Part shown: piece by piece, positions 19,719 through 28,305 of the stretch | Numbering within the stretch: position 1 is the stretch's first letter | Layout of the letters: each line of letters begins with the position of its first letter | From: Pedobacter duraquae | GTDB taxonomy: Bacteria; Bacteroidota; Bacteroidia; Sphingobacteriales; Sphingobacteriaceae | Reading direction: 5' to 3' | NCBI RefSeq assembly: GCF_004362245.1 | Contig: NZ_SNWM01000002.1 | Coordinates: forward strand, 496,001-560,000 | Length of the DNA stretch: 64,000 nucleotides | The notes under the pieces: model-generated | Database searches by the model: none | Seen by the model: only the letters and a program-made list of their open reading frames with translations | Told to the model about the DNA's origin: nothing | Made by a program: the position numbers and the translations under genes

Positions 19719-19907
19719 ATGAAAATTACGCTTTATCTCATCGTAACTGTTATAGCGCTATGCCTAATCAGTTTCTGGTATCAGGTTTATATCATGGGCA
19801 AATACTATATGCACGCCGGGCTGTTTTTAACAATCTTCGGTGCTTTGGCTCCAGTAGCTGTGATTTACATTTCATACTTATCAATCAGACAAATCAAACG
19901 CAATTAA
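19719..19907 (+). CDS. Small two-helix membrane protein
   Basis: 62 aa. Two hydrophobic segments (about 4-25 and 33-54) and a basic tail (RQIKRN), so it is probably an inner-membrane protein with two passes. Its stop lies 2 bp before the ATG of the following lipoprotein gene, so the two are probably translationally coupled. No family was recognised. Although short, this reading is preferred because the overlapping frame of the lipoprotein has no signal sequence upstream of 19910. Confidence 0.6.
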   Translation: MKITLYLIVTVIALCLISFWYQVYIMGKYYMHAGLFLTIFGALAPVAVIYISYLSIRQIKRN

Positions 19908-19909
19908 AA

Positions 19910-20617
19910 ATGAAGAATTTATTATTCCCTATGACAGCCATGGCAGTGTTTCTATTTTCAGGATGTGACAGGGCTCAATCCAACGTACAAACACTCTATA
20001 CAAGCAATTGCGGGGTAACCTGGGAGGTCATTAAAGCTGGCGAAACAGTGCCTAAAGGAGTCGGCATGTGTTCCTACAAAATAACTGTACCCGATTATCC
20101 AATGCAAGGGGAAAGCGTCTTTAAATCAGCTTTTAAAAACAGAGTAATGGCTAAAATTGAAGTTACTTATGATTATTCTATCACTGATGCGCGACTGTAC
20201 ATCGGTGAGGCCAAATACCTGGGTAAGATGAACAGTGATAGCGATAATGAAGTTAATAGTGCTAAAGCCTACGAAACTGCCGAAAACTCAGTAATTGATA
20301 AACGGATTAAAGAGATCGCTAGGGATCTACTGCTAAACGAAGACATTGTCGATTTCAATCAAAATGAATTTGAATCGGAATTACTTAAAAATGTGAACGG
20401 CCTGTTAAAATTTAAAGGTGTAACAATTAATTTCCTCTCTTTTGTACCTATTCCGGAAGAACAAACCAGGCAAGCTATTGATGTTGTAACAGCTATGAAA
20501 ATCTATGAATCCAAAGGGTTAACGGAAATCGGCAAATCTGTATCATCAGCCAGAGCAGGAGCAACAAAAGTAGAAGTGACGGTTCAAAAAGATGCAAAAC
20601 CTGCTGAGGAGCAATAG
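19910..20617 (+). CDS. SPFH/band 7-like lipoprotein
   Basis: 235 aa. It starts with a lipoprotein signal (MKNLLFP, hydrophobic core, lipobox FLFSGCDRA), so it is exported and lipid-anchored. The mature part resembles SPFH/prohibitin proteins: an early beta-rich region (GVTWEVIKAGETVPKG), YDYSITDARLYIGEAKYLG, and a helical C-terminal part with FESELLKNVNGLLKFKGVTI and VPIPEEQTRQAID. SPFH proteins usually form large membrane-bound rings anchored by a transmembrane helix, so a lipid anchor on the outer face is unusual. The ATG at 19910 is chosen because it begins the signal; an upstream in-frame extension to 19670 overlaps the small membrane gene. The family assignment rests on weak resemblance. 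Confidence 0.6.
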   Translation: MKNLLFPMTAMAVFLFSGCDRAQSNVQTLYTSNCGVTWEVIKAGETVPKGVGMCSYKITVPDYPMQGESVFKSAFKNRVMAKIEVTYDYSITDARLYIGEAKYLGKMNSDSDNEVNSAKAYETAENSVIDKRIKEIARDLLLNEDIVDFNQNEFESELLKNVNGLLKFKGVTINFLSFVPIPEEQTRQAIDVVTAMKIYESKGLTEIGKSVSSARAGATKVEVTVQKDAKPAEEQ

Positions 20618-20783
20618 TAGGTTGATATAACTAATATACTATCGCCGTAGTTCGAAAAGCATTTAATAGAAATAGTCACGGTATGGTCGATCAGTAAAAA
20701 AAGAGTTCGGACAGAATCCAATATTGAAAAATCTCACCAACTTTTCACGGTTTATATATAGTTTAGCAATAAATTAATTAGAG

Positions 20784-21148
20784 ATGGCTGACGACCAAAT
20801 TATTATTTACCAAATAGAAAATGGCAAAACAATCATTGATGTAAAGCTAAAAAGTGAGACGCTCTGGCTTACACAAGCACAAATGGCTTTATTATTTGAG
20901 AGAGATCAGTCAGTAATTTCCAGGCACATCAAGAATATTTTTAATGAAAAAGTACTAAACGAACAAAGCGATATGCAAAATATGCATATTCCAAATTCAG
21001 ATAAGCCAGTCAATACCATCTAAAAGAGCTTAAAAATACCGTCAGTCTTCTGAGCAACGTATTGACATCAAATGAGCTGAATTCCGATGAAGCAACAGGC
21101 CTGCTAAAAGTTGTAACTGATTATGCATATGCCCTGGATAGCAAATAA
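20784..21148 (+). pseudogene. Decayed RhuM-family gene
   Basis: An N-terminal RhuM part (20784-21023) contains the diagnostic ETLWLTQAQMALLFERDQS segment and is cut at a stop after NMHIPNSDKPVNTI. A second piece in another frame, about 21022-21148, contains KNTVSLLSNVLTSNE and DEATGLLKVVTDYAYALD, which belong to the C-terminal part of the same family. The central portion of the usual gene, a few hundred bases, is missing. The picture is an internal deletion plus frame change. RhuM genes are common in mobile and restriction-linked islands, so this is probably a scar of an earlier insertion. Confidence 0.75.
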
Positions 21149-21189
21149 TGCACTCGTTGCATTAACACTCATGATTCTCCATGGATACT

Positions 21190-22044
21190 TCATGATAAAT
21201 TCTTTAACATATCCTGGATCATAATTGGCGATTTGATGATCCGTTCATGACCGGCACCAATGTAATTTGTAGATTCTATAAAAGAATTCGAGTTTAAAAA
21301 GGTGTTCATATATAAATAAGGGGAAATCAAATCATTTTCATCGTAAGCCACCCAGTGTTTGGATGACTCAGTGGTAAAAGCTGACCAATCGACAAGATTA
21401 TAATTTGAAACTGGCTTTTTAAAGCGTTCTTCAAAACTTTGAAAAAAAGCATTCTGACTGTCTTTAGGGATATCAATCGCGTCCATACTGGCCTCGAAAT
21501 TTTTCCCAAGATCAATTAAGGGAGCGATGCTGATAATCTGCTTTGGATGGATTCCTAACTGTTGCATCGCAATGATATTCGCAGTGGCACCTAATGAATG
21601 TCCAATAGTTACTTCTGGTATTCCATGATGGGCGACGATGGCTTTTACACTTTCCGCAAACAGTAACAAGCTAGATAGTTTCCCTTCAGAGACACCATTG
21701 CCAGGAGCATCAAAAGCGATAATCTCAACATCTCCTATCTGCTCCAACGCGACTATGATGTCAGAAAGATCTGCGGCCTTTGAACCCCATCCATGGGTAA
21801 GCAGTATCTTTCGGCTACCTTTTCCCCATTTGAAGGCCTGAAAAGTCAGCTCTTGTCCAGAGAAATATTCGTCATGAACCCTCAATTTGGTTATTTCAGC
21901 ACGTTCAAGCAAGTTTTCCTGAAAAACCCTCAAAGGCATTTTTGGAGCATAGCAAATATACCGCAATATCAAATCCTGCAATTGATCGGTATCTTCATCT
22001 TTCGCACTCTTTATTTCTGCTATAATTTGCTTTAAAATCTTCAT
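21190..22044 (-). CDS. Alpha/beta hydrolase
   Basis: 284 aa, cytoplasmic (no signal). The alpha/beta hydrolase core shows the oxyanion motif LTHGWGSKA, the nucleophile elbow GHSLGA and, near the end, the catalytic histidine region GAGHERI. An N-terminal helical extension of about 60 residues (YICYAPKMPLRVFQENLLE) precedes the core. It is the last gene of a minus-strand group after the metallo-beta-lactamase-fold and SnoaL-like genes, separated by 35 bp. The substrate is unknown. Confidence 0.8.
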   Translation of the reverse strand: MKILKQIIAEIKSAKDEDTDQLQDLILRYICYAPKMPLRVFQENLLERAEITKLRVHDEYFSGQELTFQAFKWGKGSRKILLTHGWGSKAADLSDIIVALEQIGDVEIIAFDAPGNGVSEGKLSSLLLFAESVKAIVAHHGIPEVTIGHSLGATANIIAMQQLGIHPKQIISIAPLIDLGKNFEASMDAIDIPKDSQNAFFQSFEERFKKPVSNYNLVDWSAFTTESSKHWVAYDENDLISPYLYMNTFLNSNSFIESTNYIGAGHERIIKSPIMIQDMLKNLS

Positions 22045-22079
22045 CGTGATAAGTTATGTTTATTCAGCACTAATTTCAG

Positions 22080-22544
22080 CTATTTCATTACATCGTTTAC
22101 CGGCTTACTATCTACAAACTGCTCGAAACTGATTATTTTTCCATCCTTCAATTTCCAAACGTGCGCTACTCTTGCTTTAAATGGCTTACCAGTAATTTTG
22201 AAGGTCCCGGTATAAGTTCCATAGGCTACTATTTTGTCCTCGCTGGCTACATAATCTTCGGGCGTGAATTTATAATCGATCCATTCGCTTCCCAACCTGC
22301 TAAATACATGCTTGGTAACTTCCGCCAATCCGATGTAAGTACCTGCATAAGGAAAACCCTGAGCTTCGGTCCATGAGATATCATCCGCGACATACTTCGC
22401 AAGATTTTTACCGTTTTCTTCTGAAGTTTTACCTTCATATGTACTTTTTACAATTTCAAGATTTGTCATTTTCTTTTGATTTAACAGACAGCCTGACACT
22501 GCAAAAAGCACCATCAGGCTGAATATGATTTTAAGTTTTACCAT
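22080..22544 (-). CDS. SnoaL-like lipoprotein
   Basis: 154 aa. A lipoprotein signal (IIFSLMVLFAVSGCLLN) is followed by a SnoaL-like NTF2 fold: AKYVADDISWTEAQGFPYAG, then YGTYTGTFKITGKPF and RVAHVWKLKDGKI. The first bases overlap the stop of the upstream metallo-beta-lactamase-fold gene by 7 bp, indicating cotranscription. Both products are predicted to be exported, so they may act together in the periplasm. Function unknown. Confidence 0.75.
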   Translation of the reverse strand: MVKLKIIFSLMVLFAVSGCLLNQKKMTNLEIVKSTYEGKTSEENGKNLAKYVADDISWTEAQGFPYAGTYIGLAEVTKHVFSRLGSEWIDYKFTPEDYVASEDKIVAYGTYTGTFKITGKPFKARVAHVWKLKDGKIISFEQFVDSKPVNDVMK

Positions 22545-23428
22545 TTCATTTCGCCAGTATTTACTTTGGCACCAATTTGCAATGCAGTTTCAAAAGTAAG
22601 CACCGGATATTTTACCTTGATCGCCTTGATCAATTCTTCAGAAGTTTTGTTGGTTTTTAATGCCTCTTCGTAGAACTGGATATAGCTTTTGGTATGTCTT
22701 ACTGCGCTAATATCAAATGGGCTTGCATTGTTGGCATGTGCAGGAATAACGATCACAGGGTGTAAAGCTTCGATTTTATCTAAAACAGTAATCCAATTTT
22801 TGCGAGCATCTGTTGTCTGAGCATCGGCCATCCATAGGTTAAAAGTAGTTCCAAAAACATTAATTCCACCTACTATTGCCTTGATGGAAGGAATCCAAAC
22901 GAAGGTTTTGGCTGGAAATTCATCCAATCCGAATATTTCAAGTTTCTGCCCCTCTAACTCAATGCTGTTTCCTTTTAAGACCTGAGGAAGTATCACATTA
23001 GAAGTAATAGCCTTACCCAATCGCTCGCCCCAAACGTCCAGTTTTTTCTGTGAAGTAGCTTTGATAGCCTCCACTGTTGCAGGAGATGCATAAGCGGTAA
23101 CTTCTGGGAAATATTTTTTAAATACCTCTAGTCCGAAATAATAATCCGGATCGGCATGGGATACATAAATAACGGTTAGTTTCTTTCCAGAATTTTTGAT
23201 TTCCGACGCTACCTTTTCGGCATCCGCCAAGGTAAACTGTCCGTCGATCAATACTGCATCCGTTTTGCCCGAGATGATTACCGATGCCACACCAAAAGCA
23301 TTTTCTGATGCGTTATAAACTTCCAGTTTTAAATTAGGAGTTTCAACAGTTTTGAAACTTTGTGCATTTGCTTCCATTTTTGATAAGATTAGAATTGTTA
23401 AGAATAATGTTGTGATAATTGATTTCAT
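22538..23428 (-). CDS. Exported metallo-beta-lactamase-fold protein with altered metal motif
   Basis: 296 aa with a signal peptide (1-22, ending ANAQS). The MBL fold is recognisable (VIISGKTDAVLIDGQ, YVSHADPDYYFG, IPAHANN). The canonical HxHxDH motif has become H91-A-D93-P-D95-Y96, so the second and last histidines are replaced by Asp and Tyr. Metal binding may be changed to one site or lost. The gene heads a three-gene group with the overlapping SnoaL-like lipoprotein and the alpha/beta hydrolase. The downstream-oriented Crp/Fnr gene at 23507-24088 lies immediately upstream on the same strand and may control it. Confidence 0.8.
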   Translation of the reverse strand: MKSIITTLFLTILILSKMEANAQSFKTVETPNLKLEVYNASENAFGVASVIISGKTDAVLIDGQFTLADAEKVASEIKNSGKKLTVIYVSHADPDYYFGLEVFKKYFPEVTAYASPATVEAIKATSQKKLDVWGERLGKAITSNVILPQVLKGNSIELEGQKLEIFGLDEFPAKTFVWIPSIKAIVGGINVFGTTFNLWMADAQTTDARKNWITVLDKIEALHPVIVIPAHANNASPFDISAVRHTKSYIQFYEEALKTNKTSEELIKAIKVKYPVLTFETALQIGAKVNTGEMKW

Positions 23429-23506
23429 GCCGTTGTATAATTAATGATACAAAGATGCGCTCCTTACCAAGTCAAAAGATTGAACAAGTTCAATAAATAC
23501 CTGCAC

Positions 23507-24088
23507 CTAACCGGAATTGACTATTTTCTTTCTGATCTTGCTCAAAAATTCATGGCTGATGCCCAAATATGCAGCAATCTGAAGATTGGTCAGTCGTTGC
23601 AATAACTGGGGATATTTCTCAATAAAATCCAGGTAGCGCTGATCGGCAGTTTTGCTTAGATTATCGATCATCCTTCTTTGCAGGGCAACATGGGTTTTTT
23701 GGGTCATGATCCTGAATAGTTTTTCTATTTTGGGAAGATTGATATATGCAAATTCCTTATCCTTTTTGGAAATCAGCAGTACTTCACTATCTTCAAGTGC
23801 CTCTATATAAAGCTGGGAAGGTTTCTCATTGGTAAAACTATCAATGTCGGTTATCCACCAATTCTCCATAGCGAAATACAATACATTTTCAAAACCATTT
23901 TTGTCTAAATGATAGATACGGAAAAGTCCGCTCACCACAAATCCTTCAAATTTGCAGATTTCACCCGCTTCCAACAGAAAATTCTTTTTTTTGATCGATT
24001 TATGCTCAAACAGGTTGCAGAACAGATCTCTTTCATTTTCTGAAATGAATATGTGATTGGAGATATTTTGTTTGAGAAGCTCTTTCAT
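23507..24088 (-). CDS. Crp/Fnr-family transcriptional regulator
   Basis: 193 aa. An N-terminal cyclic-nucleotide-binding-type beta barrel (about 20-130, with LLEAGEICKFEGFVVSGLFR) is followed by a compact helix-turn-helix (LQRLTNLQIAAYLGISHEF, about 160-185). The ligand pocket residues of true CRP are not obvious. Bacteroidota carry many such proteins, usually controlling adjacent genes. It lies 78 bp upstream of the MBL-fold gene on the same strand, so that operon is a likely target. Confidence 0.85.
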   Translation of the reverse strand: MKELLKQNISNHIFISENERDLFCNLFEHKSIKKKNFLLEAGEICKFEGFVVSGLFRIYHLDKNGFENVLYFAMENWWITDIDSFTNEKPSQLYIEALEDSEVLLISKKDKEFAYINLPKIEKLFRIMTQKTHVALQRRMIDNLSKTADQRYLDFIEKYPQLLQRLTNLQIAAYLGISHEFLSKIRKKIVNSG

Positions 24089-24426
24089 AAAGTCTGTACC
24101 ATCAGATGAAAATCAGTTGTTATATATCTGCTTAGATTTGACGTTAATAGCCCAAAATTAATTAAAAGTCCGCTTTATTTTCTTCTAAAATATTAGCTTA
24201 TTTTGAATAAGTACTGCGGGGTCAACCCATAGTTCTGGTTGATCCCGCTAAGATATAATCCCCAATACCAGCAGTGGGCTGTTGCTTTTATACCGACAAC
24301 TCCTAATCATCCCCGAAATCACGATGATGCACACCTTGTTTTCTAATCTCTTTGCCTTAGTGATGCTGATGAACGGTGATGGTTAACTAACGCTACTTTC
24401 TGAGGAAGTCACGTCGGCAAAATTGT
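24089..24426. other. 338-bp gap with a 12-bp-stem hairpin
   Basis: No convincing gene. The main structure is a hairpin: arm 24216-24227 (GCGGGGTCAACC), loop of 9, arm 24237-24248 (GGTTGATCCCGC) with one mismatch that becomes a G-U pair in RNA. No T-run follows on either strand, so it is not a classical terminator. The rest shows GATG-rich low-complexity sequence around 24320-24385. Confidence 0.5.
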
Positions 24427-24861
24427 CTATTCGGCAAAACTTCCCCCGCTCATTGCTTTTTGAAAAGCCTGTGGATTCCAGTACTCACGGTAGTTTACGA
24501 TCAAGCCATCACGAAAGGTTACAAAAGTAGCGTAGCTCATTTCATAAGGGTTGCCGTTACCGATTACCACTCCTGATGCACTCCATTCTGCGATTGCAAC
24601 ATTTGCGTCATCGGTTCCATAAACTTTAAGTGTAGGTAATGATTTCACATCAATATAATTAGGATAGTCTTTTAGGTAAGCATAAAGTGCTTCACGACCT
24701 TCAAACCTTTCCTGTGAGCCTTCCGGTGCAAAAGGGAACTCCGCAACTACGTCTTCCGCACATAAATCCGTCCAACCTTTCATATCCTTTGCTAAAAACT
24801 TGTCTAAACTATTGCGAAGAAGTTGTGTTGCTGCTATGGCATTTAAATTGGTATTTTCCAT
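24427..24861 (-). CDS. SnoaL/NTF2-like protein
   Basis: 144 aa, cytoplasmic. NTF2-like fold: helical start (NAIAATQLLRNSLDKFLAKD), WTDLCAEDVVAEFPFAPEG, EGREALYAYLKDYP, and a closing sheet (YEMSYATFVTFRDGLIVNY, YREYWNP). It resembles the widely distributed SnoaL-like small enzymes of Bacteroidota and Proteobacteria. The gene sits between two Crp/Fnr genes on the same strand; the one at 24999-25580, 137 bp upstream, is a likely controller. Substrate unknown. Confidence 0.75.
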   Translation of the reverse strand: MENTNLNAIAATQLLRNSLDKFLAKDMKGWTDLCAEDVVAEFPFAPEGSQERFEGREALYAYLKDYPNYIDVKSLPTLKVYGTDDANVAIAEWSASGVVIGNGNPYEMSYATFVTFRDGLIVNYREYWNPQAFQKAMSGGSFAE

Positions 24862-24998
24862 TGTCCTTTAAATTTTGATAAGTCCTAAATGATTTGACAT
24901 TACAAAACTGCAACATAACAAGGTTTTAGAAAGATGAGATATGATAAAAAATACCGTTGATAATTATCAACGGTTTTGCGAAATTGGCCTAGCAAAGA

Positions 24999-25580
24999 TT
25001 ACCTAATGGCCTGCTTTCTAATCCTGCTTAATGTTTCTTTAGTGATTCCCAAAAACGAAGCGATAAGATATTGCGGAAATCTCTGAATAAATTGCGGATG
25101 ATTACTGGCAAACTCTTCATAACGTTTTTCCGCGCTGGCGCTAATGGTAGAATTTAGCCTTCTTTGGTTGGCAATGGCATTTCTTTCATCCATTAACCTA
25201 ATCATTTCCACCATCGCAGGTATTTTGAACATCAGATCAAGCATTTCTGCTCGTGTAATCATAAGTATCTCTGAATCTTCCCAAGCATCAATGTTAAAAA
25301 CTGATGGGGTTAGCATAATCATACTTTCACGATCGCTCGCCCAATAATTTTCAATAAAAAGATGTACAACATGTTCTACCCCTTTTTCATCAACACTATA
25401 TTGCCGCATGGCACCTTTAACCACAAAAGCACTGTGCTTACACACATCGCCTTCGTGCAAAAAGTATTGCTTTTTTCTGAGTTTTTTGGGTTGAAACGCA
25501 GCCTTAACCAATTCTTCCTCTGCGCTTGTTAATTGCAAAGTACCGTGACTATTAATGTAATTTAGAAGCTGTTGGTGCAT
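24999..25580 (-). CDS. Crp/Fnr-family transcriptional regulator
   Basis: 193 aa, the same length as the regulator at 23507-24088 but clearly diverged from it. Cyclic-nucleotide-binding-type barrel (about 20-130, FLHEGDVCKHSAFVVKGAMRQY) and C-terminal helix-turn-helix (RFPQYLIASFLGITKETLSRIRK). It is followed 137 bp downstream by the SnoaL-like gene, its probable target. Ligand unknown. Confidence 0.85.
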   Translation of the reverse strand: MHQQLLNYINSHGTLQLTSAEEELVKAAFQPKKLRKKQYFLHEGDVCKHSAFVVKGAMRQYSVDEKGVEHVVHLFIENYWASDRESMIMLTPSVFNIDAWEDSEILMITRAEMLDLMFKIPAMVEMIRLMDERNAIANQRRLNSTISASAEKRYEEFASNHPQFIQRFPQYLIASFLGITKETLSRIRKQAIR

Positions 25581-25766
25581 AGATTCTTGGTTAAAGGATA
25601 GCTCGGCAATTTACAAAATAGATTTGTTATTGAAGGACTCTCAAATTGCATTGATCATACTCCAAAAAAAATTCCTTAAACATGTAGTAGGAAACCAACA
25701 TATGTAGAAATACATATCCTGATATATTGAATTTAAGCTACCTTGGGATTAAAAGAACCTTTGCCT

Positions 25767-26768
25767 TTACTTCACCTTCACAACTACCTTCCCTTTTGCA
25801 CGTCCGCTCTCTACGTATTCCAATGCCTGGTTAGTCTGGTTAAATGGAAATACTTTATCTACTATCGGAATAATTGTTCCCGCTTCTATCAACGAAGTGA
25901 TTTCTTTCAATTGTGCTCCATCAGCCCTCATAAAAAGAAAAAAATAGCCAACGTTAAGTTTTTTTGCCTTTTTAACGATTCCAAAACTAACCAGCGAAAG
26001 AATAGTTTTGATCAACCAATTAGCACCAATTGCTTTGGCAAATTCTCTTGTAGGTGGGCCAGAAATAGAGATTGCTTTTCCTCCCGGTTTAATTATCCGC
26101 AGTGATTTTTCAAGCGTCTTGTTATCCTGGCTGTTCAACACCACATCGTAGTCTTTCAGGATGGTTTCAAAATCTTCATTTTTGTAGTCTATCAGTATAT
26201 CTGCTCCAAGCTCTTTTAGCATAGCAAAACTTTTTTCACTTGCTGTTGTAGCCACAGTTGCTCCCAGATGTTTCGCCAGCTGTATAGCAATCGTACCTAC
26301 ACCTCCAGAGCCTGCCTGAATAAACACTTTCTGGCCTTTTTTCAGCTTCGCATTTTCTACCAAAGCCTGCCATGCCGTAAGTGCAACCAAAGGAATAGCG
26401 GCCGCTTCTTCCATAGAAATGTTCGCGGGCTTTAGCGCCAAATCAGCTTCGCCAATGGCGATATATTCTGCAAAGGTGCCAATGTGAAAATCTGAAACAC
26501 GAGCATAAATTTCATCGCCTAACTTAAACTGCGTTACCTTTGCTCCTACCTGAGTAATTACGCCTGCAACATCATGCCCCAAAATGATTGGTAAGTTATA
26601 GGGCAATATCAACTTAAATTCTCCCGATTTTATTTTCGAATCAAGTAAATTTAAGCCAGCAGCATAAATTTCAACCAATACTTCATTATCCTTTATGATT
26701 GGCGTAGGAATATCAGTAAGTTCCAGCGCTCCTTTTTTATCGTATTTTTTTATTGAAAATGCTTTCAT
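25767..26768 (-). CDS. Zinc-independent MDR-family oxidoreductase (quinone reductase type)
   Basis: 333 aa, GroES-like N-terminal domain (about 25-130) and NADP-binding Rossmann domain with AGSGGVGTIAIQLAKHLGA (about 150). No structural-zinc cysteine cluster is visible and the catalytic zinc ligands are not evident, which fits the quinone oxidoreductase/enoyl reductase branch. It would reduce quinones or activated alkenes with NADPH. Its start overlaps the stop of the upstream SDR gene by 4 bp, so it is the third gene of an SDR-SDR-MDR operon divergent from an HxlR regulator. Confidence 0.85.
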   Translation of the reverse strand: MKAFSIKKYDKKGALELTDIPTPIIKDNEVLVEIYAAGLNLLDSKIKSGEFKLILPYNLPIILGHDVAGVITQVGAKVTQFKLGDEIYARVSDFHIGTFAEYIAIGEADLALKPANISMEEAAAIPLVALTAWQALVENAKLKKGQKVFIQAGSGGVGTIAIQLAKHLGATVATTASEKSFAMLKELGADILIDYKNEDFETILKDYDVVLNSQDNKTLEKSLRIIKPGGKAISISGPPTREFAKAIGANWLIKTILSLVSFGIVKKAKKLNVGYFFLFMRADGAQLKEITSLIEAGTIIPIVDKVFPFNQTNQALEYVESGRAKGKVVVKVK

Positions 26769-27529
26769 CTTAAAGTTGAATTTATTTTCCTCGGATTGAT
26801 CAACCCAAAGGTAAGTTTCGGAAAAAAACGGTTAAATACATAAATCAGTTTCGAATCACCTACACGAATAGTGTATTGGTTTTTTTCTAGCCCCTTAATC
26901 AACCCCTTCACCAATTGATCTGGGCTTATCTTTTTATCTGCTCGATCGGCCACCATATCCGTATCAACTAAAGGTGGTAACAATTCGAAAACCTTTACAT
27001 TGGAACCCAGAATTTCGAGGTGTCCCCTCAACGATTTGGTGTAAAAAGCCAATGCGCTTTTGGATGCCGAATAAGTGGCCTCAACAAGCGAGGGCACAAT
27101 GCTCAAAATTGAAGTGGTGTTGATAATGGCACTTTCCTTTCGAGATTTTAACATTTCTATAAATAGATTATTCAACCTGATTACGCCCAGATAATTAACC
27201 TGCAATTCGTACTCAGCCCCTTTGAAATGATCGTCGCTGGCAATGCCCAAATTTTTGGGTGGTACACCGACACCTGCATTGTTATAGAGTATATCGATAC
27301 CACCCAGTTCACTTACCTTTTCGAAAAGCGTATAAGCATCGGCTTCATTCCCAGCATCACTTTGTATAGTAGTTAATGTTGGGTAAGCTATTTTTGCAGC
27401 AGCCAGTTTATCTTGGTTTCTTCCTGTAATGATCACTTTTGCGCCAATTTGCAAAAATTGTTTCGCAGCTTCGAGCCCGATGCCCGATCCGCCACCTGTA
27501 ATGAGGATAGCTTTTCCTTTTAAATTCAT
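26765..27529 (-). CDS. SDR-family oxidoreductase
   Basis: 254 aa. Classical short-chain dehydrogenase: cofactor motif GGGSGIGLEAAKQ (about 12-24), NNAGVG (about 87), serine in INTTSILS and the YSASKSALAFYTK active site with Tyr and Lys. It overlaps the downstream MDR gene by 4 bp and follows the first SDR by 12 bp. Both SDRs share the DltE-like pattern (VFELLPPLVDTDM) in the C-terminal part. Substrate unknown. Confidence 0.87.
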   Translation of the reverse strand: MNLKGKAILITGGGSGIGLEAAKQFLQIGAKVIITGRNQDKLAAAKIAYPTLTTIQSDAGNEADAYTLFEKVSELGGIDILYNNAGVGVPPKNLGIASDDHFKGAEYELQVNYLGVIRLNNLFIEMLKSRKESAIINTTSILSIVPSLVEATYSASKSALAFYTKSLRGHLEILGSNVKVFELLPPLVDTDMVADRADKKISPDQLVKGLIKGLEKNQYTIRVGDSKLIYVFNRFFPKLTFGLINPRKINSTLR

Positions 27530-27541
27530 TGGTGCTTGAAA

Positions 27542-28270
27542 TTAATGAGGAACATTGTCTGTAATTGGGGTCACCAGTTCGTGGATTTTCTTGGTATCGC
27601 CTACAGGAACCTCAAATTGATCTTTTCCTAAAGCATCAAATAGCTCATTGGCCACTTCTGATGGAGGAATGCCGTTTACACCACCAATTTCTGCAGAAAA
27701 TTCGGTGTTAACCAATGGTGGATAGAGCTCATAAATATTTAGATTTTCGTTATCCGCGAATGTATCTCTCAAACCTTGTGTATAGCTATGTAAAGCTGCT
27801 TTACTTGCCGAATAAGTTGGCAGATATTTATTGGATCTGAAAACAGCTATTGAAGAAACATTTACAATTGCAGCTTCTTTCTGTTGTAAGAGTAATGGTA
27901 AAGTTAAAGCAGTAAAATCAATCACGCTGATGTAATTGGTATTGATTTCCTCGTATGCTTTTTCTGCTGCATTGTTATTGCTATTACTTAAATCATTCAT
28001 AAAAGCAGCACCAGCATTATTAATGATGATGTTTACAGCGGGATGGTTATTTTTTAATTCTTCTGCAATCTTAATCCTGTCGGCCTTTACCGACAAATCG
28101 CCCTGTATGGAAACAGTATTTTCTAACTGGTCTAAGGCACCTTGAAGGCGTTCTTGGTTACGTCCGTTAATAATGATTTTATTGCCAGCTGCGCTTAATT
28201 TTTTAGCTATGGCTAAACCTATTCCGGCGCTTCCACCGCTGATAAATATTGTATTTCCTGTTGTTTTCAT
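27542..28270 (-). CDS. SDR-family oxidoreductase
   Basis: 242 aa. Short-chain dehydrogenase with GGSAGIGLAIAKK (about 11-23), INNAGAAF, serine in VNVSSIAVF and YSASKAALHSYTQ. ELYPPLVNTEFS matches the related SDR downstream, so the two genes are probably an old duplication. It is the first gene of the SDR-SDR-MDR operon, 95 bp from the divergent HxlR regulator gene. Confidence 0.87.
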   Translation of the reverse strand: MKTTGNTIFISGGSAGIGLAIAKKLSAAGNKIIINGRNQERLQGALDQLENTVSIQGDLSVKADRIKIAEELKNNHPAVNIIINNAGAAFMNDLSNSNNNAAEKAYEEINTNYISVIDFTALTLPLLLQQKEAAIVNVSSIAVFRSNKYLPTYSASKAALHSYTQGLRDTFADNENLNIYELYPPLVNTEFSAEIGGVNGIPPSEVANELFDALGKDQFEVPVGDTKKIHELVTPITDNVPH

Positions 28271-28305
28271 TGTATCTATAATTTATTTGCGTAAATTCGC
28301 TTGCG

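Noticed and set aside
19670..19909. 80-residue N-terminal extension of the SPFH-like lipoprotein
   Set aside because: It would bury the lipoprotein signal in the middle of the protein and overlap the small membrane protein gene.
24216..24248. Intrinsic terminator
   Set aside because: The stem is strong, but there is no T-run on either strand and it is more than 170 bp from any gene end.
25743..26105. 120-aa plus-strand frame over the MDR gene end
   Set aside because: Antisense to a well-supported oxidoreductase and of low-complexity composition.
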